From DASSTY01 sp035760645 (GTDB lineage: Bacteria > Gemmatimonadota > Gemmatimonadetes > Gemmatimonadales > GWC2-71-9), in contig DASTSO010000163.1 in assembly GCA_035760645.1 (NCBI GenBank), positions 1 through 33,203 on the forward strand: a DNA stretch of 33,203 nucleotides, in the 5' to 3' direction. Within the stretch, counting starts at the first letter, position 1; the number at the start of each line of letters is the position of its first letter. Positions 26,766 to 33,203 of the stretch are shown here, in pieces. Made by a program: the position numbers and the translations under genes. The notes under the pieces are model-generated. The model saw nothing but the letters and a program-made list of their open reading frames with translations. It did no database searches and was not told where the DNA came from.

Positions 26766-27544
26766 TCCAGCAGCCACGCATGCATCGCCGGGCTCCCCGC
26801 CACGATGGGGCCGTGGGCGATGGCGGCGTCGCGACCCTCGAGGTCCGTCACGCGGCCGCCGGCTTCGCGGACGAGGAGGGTGCCGGCGGCGATGTCCCAG
26901 GGGGCGAGGTGGAGCTCCCAGAACGCCTCGAAGCGGCCGGCGGCGACGTCGGCGAGGTCGAGCGCGGCGGAGCCGGCCCGGCGCACGCCGCTCGTGGCGG
27001 CCATGACGCGCGCGAACTGCGCCTGGTACTCGTCGAGCCGCTCGAGGTGCTTGAACGGGAAGCCGGTGCCGACGAGGGCGAAGCCCGGCTCGGTGATCGC
27101 CGAGACCTCGAGCCGCCGCTCGCCGAGCCAGGCGCCGCCGCCGCGGGTGGCGTGGAAGCACTCGTTGCGGGGGACGTTGAGCACCACCGCGGCCTCGAGC
27201 ACCCCGTCCACCGCGGCGCCGATCGAGACGGCCCACCACGGGTAGTCGTGCAGGAAGTTGGTGGTGCCGTCCAGCGGGTCCACGATCCAGGCGAGCCCCT
27301 CGCCGGCGCGCGCGAGCTCGCCGGGGCTCAGCTCCTCGCCCACCATCCGTCCGCCCGGCTCCGCGGCGAGCAGCACCTCGGCGATGATCTCCTCCGCTCC
27401 GCGGTCCACGCCGGTGACGAAGTCGTGCCGGCCCTTGGCGGTCCAGGCGCGCGGATCGGCCGGGCGCTCGACGGTGCGCAGGAAGTCGGCGGCGCGCGCC
27501 GCGGCGGTCCGGGCCAGGTGCAGTAAGTCGAGTGCCGACGCCAT
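26744..27544 (-). CDS. suhB: Inositol monophosphatase family protein
   Basis: 266 residues. Magnesium-dependent, lithium-sensitive phosphatase fold. Motifs: MVGEE (metal-binding Glu), WIVDPLDGTTNFLHDYP (the signature that binds two metals), RRAGSAALDLADVAAGRFEAFWE, and WDIAAGTLLVREAGG. Acts on myo-inositol phosphates or related sugar phosphates; in some bacteria SuhB also joins rRNA antitermination complexes, an attractive link to this locus but unproven. ATG 27544 follows GAGG by 8 bases. It is divergent from trpS with a 69-bp gap and convergent with map. The C-terminal end (VLGSRG) derives from the repeat array. Confidence 0.9.
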   Translation of the reverse strand: MASALDLLHLARTAAARAADFLRTVERPADPRAWTAKGRHDFVTGVDRGAEEIIAEVLLAAEPGGRMVGEELSPGELARAGEGLAWIVDPLDGTTNFLHDYPWWAVSIGAAVDGVLEAAVVLNVPRNECFHATRGGGAWLGERRLEVSAITEPGFALVGTGFPFKHLERLDEYQAQFARVMAATSGVRRAGSAALDLADVAAGRFEAFWELHLAPWDIAAGTLLVREAGGRVTDLEGRDAAIAHGPIVAGSPAMHAWLLEVLGSRG

Positions 27545-27576
27545 CTTGGAGACCTCGGGTGGTGCGGGGGAGCGGC

Positions 27577-27605
27577 TTGTGAGTCCGTGCGCGGCGCGGT
27601 AGCTT
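27577..27605 (+). promoter_or_regulatory. Promoter for trpS, giving a near-leaderless mRNA
   Basis: TTGTGA at 27577-27582, 17-bp spacer, TAGCTT at 27600-27605. The ATG of trpS is at 27614, only eight bases beyond the -10, so transcription would begin at or within a few bases of the start codon. No Shine-Dalgarno is present upstream of that ATG, in agreement. Confidence 0.5.
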
Positions 27606-27613
27606 CCGCCCCT

Positions 27614-28624
27614 ATGCCTCGCATCTTCTCCGGAATCCAGCCCTCGGGCGAGCTGCACATCGGCAACCTGCTCGGGGCGGTGCAGAACTGGGTGCGCCTG
27701 CAGGAGCAGGGCTACGACTGCATCTTCTGCATCGTCGACCTGCACGCGCTCACCGGCGCGCTCTACGAGCCCGAGGCGCTGGCGCAGCGCACGCGCGACA
27801 TGGCCGTGGGCCTGCTCGCCGCCGGGATCGACCCCGAGCGCGTCACGCTCTTCGTGCAGTCGCACGTGCCGGAGCACAGCGAGCTGATGTGGCTGCTGAA
27901 CACCGTCACGCCGCTCGGCGAGCTCGAGCGCATGACGCAGTTCAAAGATAAGACGGCCCAGCTCGAGAGCATCCCCGCCGGGCTGCTCAACTACCCGATC
28001 CTCATGGCCGCCGACATCCTCCTCTACCGCGCCGACCTCGTGCCGGTGGGCGAGGACCAGCTGCAGCATCTCGAGCTCGCGCGCGAGGTGTGCCGCCGCT
28101 GGAACGCGCGCTTCAGCCCCGACGCCCCGTTCCTCCCCGAGCCGCAGCCGATGCTCGGCGCCGCCCGCCGCGTCCTGGGCCTCGACGGCGACGCGAAGAT
28201 GTCGAAGAGCAAGGGGAACACGATCGGCGTGCTGGAGGAGCCCGAGGCGATCTGGCAGAAGCTGCGCCCGGCGAAGACCGATCCGGCGCGCGTGACGAAG
28301 AAGGATCCCGGCACCCCGGAGCTCTGCAACATCTACCACCTCCACAAGGCGTTCTCGCCCGAGGAGACGGTGGCGCTCGTGGCGCGCAACTGCAGCGGCG
28401 CGCTCTGGGGCTGCCTCGAGTGCAAGCGCGTGCTCGCCGACAACATGGCGGCCGCGCTCGCCCCGCAGCGCGAGCGCGCCCGGGAGCTCGCGGCGCAGCC
28501 GGGGCTGGTGGACGAGGTCCTCGCCGCGGGCGCCGCGCGGGCGCGCGCCATCGCCGGCGAGACGCTGCGCGAGGTGCGCGAGCGGATGGGCTTCTGGCTG
28601 GAGCCGGCGCGCGCGGCGCGGTAA
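27614..28624 (+). CDS. trpS: Tryptophanyl-tRNA synthetase
   Basis: 336 residues, class I synthetase charging tRNA-Trp. Begins PRIFSGIQPSGELHIGNLLG with the HIGN form of the HIGH motif at 15-18; includes the Trp-site region CIVDLHALTG, AADILLYRADLVPVGEDQLQH, and the KMSKS loop AKMSKSKGN near residue 196. ATG 27614 is set by homology; an in-frame ATG at 27587 would lie in the promoter. It is divergent from suhB and followed after 53 bp by the PilT-like gene. Confidence 0.97.
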   Translation: MPRIFSGIQPSGELHIGNLLGAVQNWVRLQEQGYDCIFCIVDLHALTGALYEPEALAQRTRDMAVGLLAAGIDPERVTLFVQSHVPEHSELMWLLNTVTPLGELERMTQFKDKTAQLESIPAGLLNYPILMAADILLYRADLVPVGEDQLQHLELAREVCRRWNARFSPDAPFLPEPQPMLGAARRVLGLDGDAKMSKSKGNTIGVLEEPEAIWQKLRPAKTDPARVTKKDPGTPELCNIYHLHKAFSPEETVALVARNCSGALWGCLECKRVLADNMAAALAPQRERARELAAQPGLVDEVLAAGAARARAIAGETLREVRERMGFWLEPARAAR

Positions 28625-28677
28625 CCCGGCACGGCAGGTCTCGCGCGTCTCCCTCACGGCTTCCACGGATTCCGCCA

Positions 28678-29748
28678 ATGGAAAAGATCATCAAGGCCGC
28701 GGTTGAACGGGGCGCGTCGGACCTGCACATCAAGGCGGGCGACGTCTTCCGCGCGCGCATCAACGGGAAGCTGGTGCCGCTCACCAAGCAGCGCCTCACG
28801 CCCGATCAGACCCGCGCCATCGCGCTCAAGCTGCTCCCCACCGACGAGGACCGCGCGCGCATCGACCGGCTGCGCGACTTCGACTGCTCGTGGGGCATGC
28901 CGGGCGTCGGCCGCTTCCGCGTCAACGTGCTCCGGCAGCGCTCGTCGTTCATGATCGTGATGCGGGTGATCCCGTTCACCGTGCCGACGATCGAGGCGCT
29001 GGGCCTGCCCGAGGCGGTGCGCCGCATCGCCGACGCCGAGCGCGGGCTCGTGCTCGTCACCGGCGTGAGCGGGAGCGGGAAGAGCTCGACGATCGCCGCC
29101 CTCGTGCACCACATCAACACGAATCGTCAGAAGCACATCGTCACGGTGGAGAACCCGATCGAGTTCCTCCACCGCGACCTCAACAGCTCGGTGACGCAGC
29201 GCGAGGTGGGGGTGGACACCGACGGCGTCGCCGTGGGGCTGCGGGCGGCGCTGCGGCAGGATCCCGACGTCGTGGTGCTCAGCGACGTGGACGGGGGCGA
29301 GACGATGGACATCGCGATCAAGGGGGCCGAGACGGGGCACCTGGTCGTGGCGGCGATGCCGACGCCCGACGCGGTGACCACGGTACACCACGCGATCGCG
29401 ATGCTCCCGCGCGAGGAGCGCGAGATCGGTCGCATGCGCTTCGCCGAGGCGCTCACGGCGATCGTGTCGCAGCAGCTCCTGCCGCGCGCCGACGACCAGG
29501 GGCGCGTCGTCGCGGTCGAGGTGCTGCTGCCGACACCCGCGATGCGCGACGCGCTGCGCGACCCCGCCCGGCTCCCCGAGCTGCGCGGGCTGATCGCCGA
29601 GAGCCGGGCGCAGGGGATGCAGACGTTCGAGCAGCATCTCGGCGAGCTCGCGGCGCAGGGGCTCGTGAGCGCGGAGACGGCGCGCGCCGCCGCGGTGCCC
29701 ATGCCGGCGCCGGCGGTGCGGCGGATCCGGCGCGCCGCGCGCGCCTGA
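28678..29748 (+). CDS. Divergent PilT/PilU-like type IV pilus ATPase
   Basis: 356 residues. The N-terminal PAS-like domain has ERGASDLHIKAGD and ARINGKLVPL, as in PilT. The ATPase core has Walker A GVSGSGKSST at 129-138, an Asp-box-like TVENPIEFLH at 156-165, and DPDVVVLSDVDGGETMDIAI where PilT has Walker B with GE(M/I)RD. AETGHLVVAAMPT replaces the usual TLHT His box, losing the His. The C-terminal GMQTFEQHLGEL matches PilT. So Walker A is intact, but the catalytic Glu and the sensor His are changed, suggesting altered or lost ATPase activity. PilT-type proteins act as hexamers at the base of the pilus to retract it. No other pilus genes are visible in the window. It lies between trpS and the M28-like gene (29 bp). 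Confidence 0.85.
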   Translation: MEKIIKAAVERGASDLHIKAGDVFRARINGKLVPLTKQRLTPDQTRAIALKLLPTDEDRARIDRLRDFDCSWGMPGVGRFRVNVLRQRSSFMIVMRVIPFTVPTIEALGLPEAVRRIADAERGLVLVTGVSGSGKSSTIAALVHHINTNRQKHIVTVENPIEFLHRDLNSSVTQREVGVDTDGVAVGLRAALRQDPDVVVLSDVDGGETMDIAIKGAETGHLVVAAMPTPDAVTTVHHAIAMLPREEREIGRMRFAEALTAIVSQQLLPRADDQGRVVAVEVLLPTPAMRDALRDPARLPELRGLIAESRAQGMQTFEQHLGELAAQGLVSAETARAAAVPMPAPAVRRIRRAARA

Positions 29749-29777
29749 GCCCGCGCACCCGCGCCCGGGACGTGGGG

Positions 29778-30896
29778 ATGGACGCGGAGCTCCGGGCGCT
29801 GCTCCGCGTCCCGCGCGAGGCCGGCACGCCCGAGGCGGCCGCCACGCGTGCCGCCCTGCGCGCCCGCCTCGAGGCGCTGGGCTACGCGGTCACCGAGCAC
29901 CGCTTCGCCTTCGCGCCCGCCGCGCTGAACGCCTTTCCGCTCTTCGGCGCCGGGCTCGGCTGGCTCGCGATCCTCCTGCTTCCACTCCTCCTCCTGCCGC
30001 CCCTCGCGCCGTGGGCGGCCCTCGCGGTCTGGCTCCCGGGCCTCCTGGCCCTGGGGGCGTTCGCGTGGGGGCTCGGCCTCGGGCACACGCCGCTCTGGGG
30101 ACGGGTGCGCGAGGACGCGACTCTCGTCGTCCGGCGGCCGGAGGCCACGGTGCGCCGCTGGCTCGTCGCGCACGTGGACACGAAGGCCCAGGTGCAGTCC
30201 ACCGCGGGCCGCATGGTCGCGATCTGGGTGGTCGTCGCGGCGTGCGTCGCGCTCACCGCGCTCGCGGCGTGGCGCCTCGCCGGCCCGGTGCCGCTCGCGG
30301 CGGCGGCCGCGGGGGCCGCGCTCGCCATCGTGGCCGGCGCGCTCGCCGGGCGCGGCATCCGCCGGGGACTGTCGCCCGGGGCGCGGGACAACGCCACCGG
30401 GCTCGTCGCCGCGCTCGCGGCCGCCGCCGCGACGCGCGAGCCGGGGGTGGGCCTCCTCCTCACCGGCGCCGAGGAGTTCGGGCTGGTGGGGGCGCGCGCG
30501 CTCGCGACGGCGCTGCCGGAGCTCGTGCGGGGCACCGAGGTCGTCAACCTCGACACCCTCGACGACGTGGGCCCGCTCTTCCTCGTGCACCACGACGCGC
30601 CGGGGGCCGCGCTCGCCGCGGCGCTCGCGCCGGTGCTGGGCGGCCTGGGCTACGAGCTCCGGCGCCGGCGGCTCCCGGTCGGAATCCTGGTGGACAGTCT
30701 CCCGCTCGCGCGCGCCGGCGCGCGGGCCGTCACCGTGGGGCGGCTCACCTGGGCCACCCTGCGGCGCATCCACACGCCGCGCGACACCGACGACGGGCTC
30801 GCCTTCGAGACCGCCCGGCGGGTGGGGGCGGCGCTCGCCGCCCTGCCGGCGCCGGCGCAGGCGCCGGCGGCCGCGGCCGCGGGCGGGCCGGATTGA
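29778..30896 (+). CDS. Membrane M28-like metallopeptidase with transmembrane insertion
   Basis: 372 residues. M28-type zinc motifs occur in order: H132-x-D134 (LVAHVDTK), bridging D204 (GARDNATGL), E232/E233 (TGAEEFGLVGARAL), D259 (VVNLDTL) and H332 (IHTPRDTDDG), so the catalytic set looks complete. The topology is unusual: two helices at about 52-76 and 78-101 precede the domain, and two more (about 146-165 and 170-190) lie between H132 and D204, where soluble M28 enzymes have only a short loop. The final ~20 residues are Ala/Pro-rich. Substrate unknown; M28 members are aminopeptidases, carboxypeptidases or glutaminyl cyclases. ATG 29778 is chosen because the domain's first residues follow it. 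The stop TGA lies within the -35 of the purA promoter. Confidence 0.75.
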   Translation: MDAELRALLRVPREAGTPEAAATRAALRARLEALGYAVTEHRFAFAPAALNAFPLFGAGLGWLAILLLPLLLLPPLAPWAALAVWLPGLLALGAFAWGLGLGHTPLWGRVREDATLVVRRPEATVRRWLVAHVDTKAQVQSTAGRMVAIWVVVAACVALTALAAWRLAGPVPLAAAAAGAALAIVAGALAGRGIRRGLSPGARDNATGLVAALAAAAATREPGVGLLLTGAEEFGLVGARALATALPELVRGTEVVNLDTLDDVGPLFLVHHDAPGAALAAALAPVLGGLGYELRRRRLPVGILVDSLPLARAGARAVTVGRLTWATLRRIHTPRDTDDGLAFETARRVGAALAALPAPAQAPAAAAAGGPD

Positions 30897-30921
30897 CCTT
30901 CCGGCCCGGCGCGGCTACGTT
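30893..30921 (+). promoter_or_regulatory. Sigma70-type promoter upstream of purA
   Basis: TTGACC at 30893-30898, 17-bp spacer, TACGTT at 30916-30921; almost identical to the rpsL promoter. An intrinsic terminator begins about ten bases after the expected transcription start. Confidence 0.6.
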
Positions 30922-30937
30922 GCCACGAGGATTCACG

Positions 30938-30958
30938 AGCCCCGCGAGGGGCTTTTTT
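30938..30958 (+). terminator. Intrinsic terminator or attenuator in the purA leader
   Basis: AGCCCC at 30938-30943 pairs with GGGGCT at 30948-30953 around a GCGA tetraloop and runs into six T (30953-30958), a canonical Rho-independent terminator. It may end transcription from the upstream M28-like gene, but it also lies downstream of the promoter at 30893 and 57 bases before purA. Confidence 0.8.
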
Positions 30959-31014
30959 GTTGTTTTCCGAGCCGTTTCGAGCCGTCCGTCAAATCGGGTC
31001 AGTCCGGAGCCGAC

Positions 31015-32295
31015 ATGTTCGAGTCAGGGACCAACTGCGTCGTGGTCGTGGGGGCCCAGTGGGGCGACGAGGGGAAGGGGAAGCTCGTCGACGTCCTCGC
31101 CGAGCGGGCCGACTTCGTGGTGCGCTACCAGGGCGGCGCCAACGCCGGCCACACGGTCGTCACCGGCGACTCCCAGTTCATCCTGCGACAGATCCCCTCG
31201 GGCATCCTGCACCCGAGCGTCACGTGCGTGATCGGCAACGGCGTCGTGCTCGACGCCGAGACGATGTTCACCGAGCTCGACGGCCTGCACCAGCGCGGCA
31301 TCGAGACGAGCGGCCGGCTCTTAGTCTCCGACCGCGCCCACCTCGTGCTGCCGTACCACAAGCTCCTCGACGCCGCGCACGAGAAGAGCCAGGCGATCGG
31401 CACCACCGGCCGCGGGATCGGGCCCACGTACGAGGACAAGACCGGCCGGCGCGGCATCCGGGTCGGCGACCTGCGCGACCTGGGGTGCACGCGCAACCTC
31501 CTGGCCGAGCGCGTGGCGCGCGCCAACCGGCTGCTCGAGCTGATGGGCAGCGAGGCGCGCGCCTCGCTCGAGGAGCACGTGGCGCTGGTCGAGCGCCTCG
31601 CGCCCCGGCTCCTCCCGATCACGGCCGACACCGGGCTCCTCGTCTACCGCGCGCTCCAGCAGGAGCGGCGCGTGCTGCTCGAGGGGGCGCAGGGCGCGCT
31701 CCTCGACCTCGACCACGGCACCTACCCGTACGTGACGAGCTCGAACACCACGGCCGGCGGCGCCTCGGTCGGCGCCGGCATCGGTCCCACCGCGATCGAC
31801 GGCGTCCTGGGCGTGGTGAAGGCCTACACGACCCGCGTCGGCAACGGCCCGCTCCCCACGGGTGCCGATCCCGTGATCGACGAGGAGCTCCGCCGCCTGG
31901 GCGGCGAGTTCGGCGCCGTGACGGGGCGGCCGCGCCGCTGCGGCTGGTTCGACGCTACCGTGGTGCGCTACGCCGTGCGGGTGAACGGCCTCACCGGGCT
32001 CGCCGTCACCAAGCTCGACGTGCTCGACACCTTCGCCGAAATCCCGGTGGGGGTGGCCTACCGCCTCGACGGCGAGCTGTGCGAAGAGCTGCCGAGCCAG
32101 GTGGACGTGCTCGAGCGCGTGGAGCCCGTCTACGAGACGCTCCCCGGCTGGCAGACCGGCACCGGCGGCGCCCGCACCCTGGCCGACCTCCCGGCCAACG
32201 CGCGCCGCTACCTCGACCGCATCCAGGAGCTGGCCGCCACGCCGATCCGCTACGTGAGCGTGGGGACGCGCCGGGATCAGATCATCGAGGTCTGA
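31015..32295 (+). CDS. purA: Adenylosuccinate synthetase
   Basis: 426 residues. Joins IMP and aspartate with GTP hydrolysis, the first committed step to AMP. The N-terminal VVVGAQWGDEGKGKLVDVLA includes catalytic D18 and the GDEGKGK loop; QGGANAGHTVV holds the catalytic His. Further motifs are GTTGRGIGPTYEDK, EGAQGALLDLDHGTYPYVTSSN-type sequence, and VGNGPLPT (where many have VGxGPFPT). The CGGAG box is 5-6 bases before ATG. It would be followed by ypdA 13 bp later, probably co-transcribed. Confidence 0.97.
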   Translation: MFESGTNCVVVVGAQWGDEGKGKLVDVLAERADFVVRYQGGANAGHTVVTGDSQFILRQIPSGILHPSVTCVIGNGVVLDAETMFTELDGLHQRGIETSGRLLVSDRAHLVLPYHKLLDAAHEKSQAIGTTGRGIGPTYEDKTGRRGIRVGDLRDLGCTRNLLAERVARANRLLELMGSEARASLEEHVALVERLAPRLLPITADTGLLVYRALQQERRVLLEGAQGALLDLDHGTYPYVTSSNTTAGGASVGAGIGPTAIDGVLGVVKAYTTRVGNGPLPTGADPVIDEELRRLGGEFGAVTGRPRRCGWFDATVVRYAVRVNGLTGLAVTKLDVLDTFAEIPVGVAYRLDGELCEELPSQVDVLERVEPVYETLPGWQTGTGGARTLADLPANARRYLDRIQELAATPIRYVSVGTRRDQIIEV

Positions 32296-32308
32296 TCGTA
32301 GCCGCCCC

Positions 32309-33203
32309 ATGATTCCCCTCCTCGTCGTCGGCGCCGGTCCGTGCGGACTCGCGGTGGGAATCGCGGCGCGCCGCGCCGGGGTGCCGTGCGTGCTGCTCGA
32401 CCGGCGCACCATCGTGAGCACGATCGAGCGCTACCCGCTCAACATGACGTTCTTCTCGACGCCCGAGCGGATTGAGATCGGCGGGGTGCCGCTCACCACG
32501 GTCAACGACAAGCCCACGCGGCGCGACGGCCTCGTCTACTACCGGCGGGTCGCCGACCACTTCGGGCTCGACGTGCGCCCCGGTGAGGAGGTGGTGGACA
32601 TCCGGCGGCTCGCGGAGCACTTCGCGGTGGAGGTCGCGACGCGCACCGGCCGCACCGAGTACCGCGCGGGCGCGGTCGTGCTCGCCACCGGCTACTACGA
32701 CTGGCCCAACCGGCTCGGCGTCCCGGGCGAGGACCTCCCGCACGTCACGCACTACTTCACCGAGGGCCACCACCACTGGCGGCAGCGCGTCGTGGTGATC
32801 GGGGCGGGGAACAGCGCGGTGGACGCCGCGCTCGAGTGCTGGCGCGCCGGCGCGCAGGTGGCGCTCGTGCACTTCCTCGAGGGCTTCGACCGCGCGGTGA
32901 AGCCGTGGGTGCTGCCCGACATCGTGAACCGGGTGAAGGACGGCAGCATCGCCGCCCACTGGAACTCGCGCGTCGTGGCGATCACGCCCGAGGCGGTCGA
33001 GATCCGCGCCGAGGCGACCGGCGCCGTCACCTGCCTCCCCGCCGACGCGGTCCTCGCCATGACCGGCTACCACGCCGACACCGCGCTCCTGGCGCGCCTC
33101 GGCGTTCCGGTGGACCCCGCGAGCGGCATCCCCGCGCACGACGAGGCGACGATGGCGACGCCGGTCCCCGGCTGCTACATCGCCGGCGTGATCGCGAGCG
33201 GCA
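32309..33203 (+). CDS. ypdA: YpdA-like FAD/NAD(P)-dependent bacillithiol-disulfide reductase (3'-truncated)
   Basis: The first 298 residues of a flavoprotein cut by the window end. The N-terminal dinucleotide fold reads LLVVGAGPCGLAVGIAARRAG, where C12 in GxGPCG corresponds to the conserved Cys of YpdA. TFFSTPERIEIGG and RRDGLVYYRRVADHF match the YpdA type. A second Rossmann motif VVVIGAGNSAVDAALE binds NAD(P)H, and MTGYHAD lies near the end. YpdA reduces bacillithiol disulfide in Firmicutes. ATG at 32309 starts exactly at the fold. Plausible alternatives are other thioredoxin-reductase-like monooxygenase relatives; the Cys in GPCG favours YpdA. Confidence 0.85.
   Translation, partial: MIPLLVVGAGPCGLAVGIAARRAGVPCVLLDRRTIVSTIERYPLNMTFFSTPERIEIGGVPLTTVNDKPTRRDGLVYYRRVADHFGLDVRPGEEVVDIRRLAEHFAVEVATRTGRTEYRAGAVVLATGYYDWPNRLGVPGEDLPHVTHYFTEGHHHWRQRVVVIGAGNSAVDAALECWRAGAQVALVHFLEGFDRAVKPWVLPDIVNRVKDGSIAAHWNSRVVAITPEAVEIRAEATGAVTCLPADAVLAMTGYHADTALLARLGVPVDPASGIPAHDEATMATPVPGCYIAGVIASG

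Overview
The window is about 33 kb of very GC-rich, densely coding bacterial chromosome. It carries the core transcription and translation loci: the end of rpoC, the str genes (rpsL, rpsG, fusA) and a full S10-spc cluster from rpsJ to map. Several things fit a Gemmatimonadota-like lineage: high GC, a secreted protein whose signal peptide ends in AQ, a zinc-type S14, short-LID adenylate kinase, a YpdA-type reductase, and a divergent PilT beside trpS. No rRNA was available for placement, so this is a moderate-confidence inference. No rRNA, tRNA, CRISPR array or insertion sequence was recognised.

Layout. 2-2419 is the C-terminal 805 residues of RpoC. An ~8.5 kb accessory block then separates rpoC from rpsL, which are often adjacent: an outer-membrane barrel gene (minus), a GT-C-like membrane glycosyltransferase, a carbamoyltransferase, an SxtJ-like protein, a 52-residue DUF5989-like peptide, a membrane-anchored SGNH hydrolase (all plus), and a zinc-ribbon methyltransferase (minus). 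From 10978 to 26636 lie rpsL-rpsG-fusA, then rpsJ-rplC-rplD-rplW-rplB-rpsS-rplV-rpsC-rplP-rpmC-rpsQ-rplN-rplX-rplE-rpsN-rpsH-rplF-rplR-rpsE-rpmD-rplO-secY-adk-map. Most junctions are 0-16 bp or overlap. tuf is absent between fusA and rpsJ, and the usual infA-rpmJ-rpsM-rpsK-rpsD-rpoA-rplQ set does not follow map. A convergent inositol monophosphatase gene comes next, then trpS, a PilT-like ATPase gene, a membrane M28-like peptidase gene, purA and a truncated ypdA-like gene.

How the genes work together. The core supplies RNA polymerase, ribosomal subunits, translocation (EF-G), protein insertion (SecY), N-terminal Met removal (Map), Trp-tRNA charging and adenine nucleotide supply (Adk, PurA). 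The accessory block looks like a surface-glycan or lipid-linked-sugar synthesis and modification module (glycosyl transfer, carbamoylation, acyl-ester chemistry, methylation). Its substrate cannot be read from sequence.

Most unusual signals. Two intergenic sites (after secY, and between map and suhB) are built from inverted arrays of a heptamer GGKGCTA/TAGCMCC. At the second site the G-rich strands fit a three-tier G-quadruplex pattern in the sense of both converging transcripts, they bracket a perfect 15-bp hairpin, and the stop codons of both genes lie inside the arrays. Also notable are an M28-like peptidase with a membrane hairpin between its first zinc-binding motif and its bridging Asp, a PilT paralogue lacking the usual Walker B Glu and His-box His, a promoter followed at once by an intrinsic terminator upstream of purA, and low-complexity extensions on L4, L5, S5 and L30.
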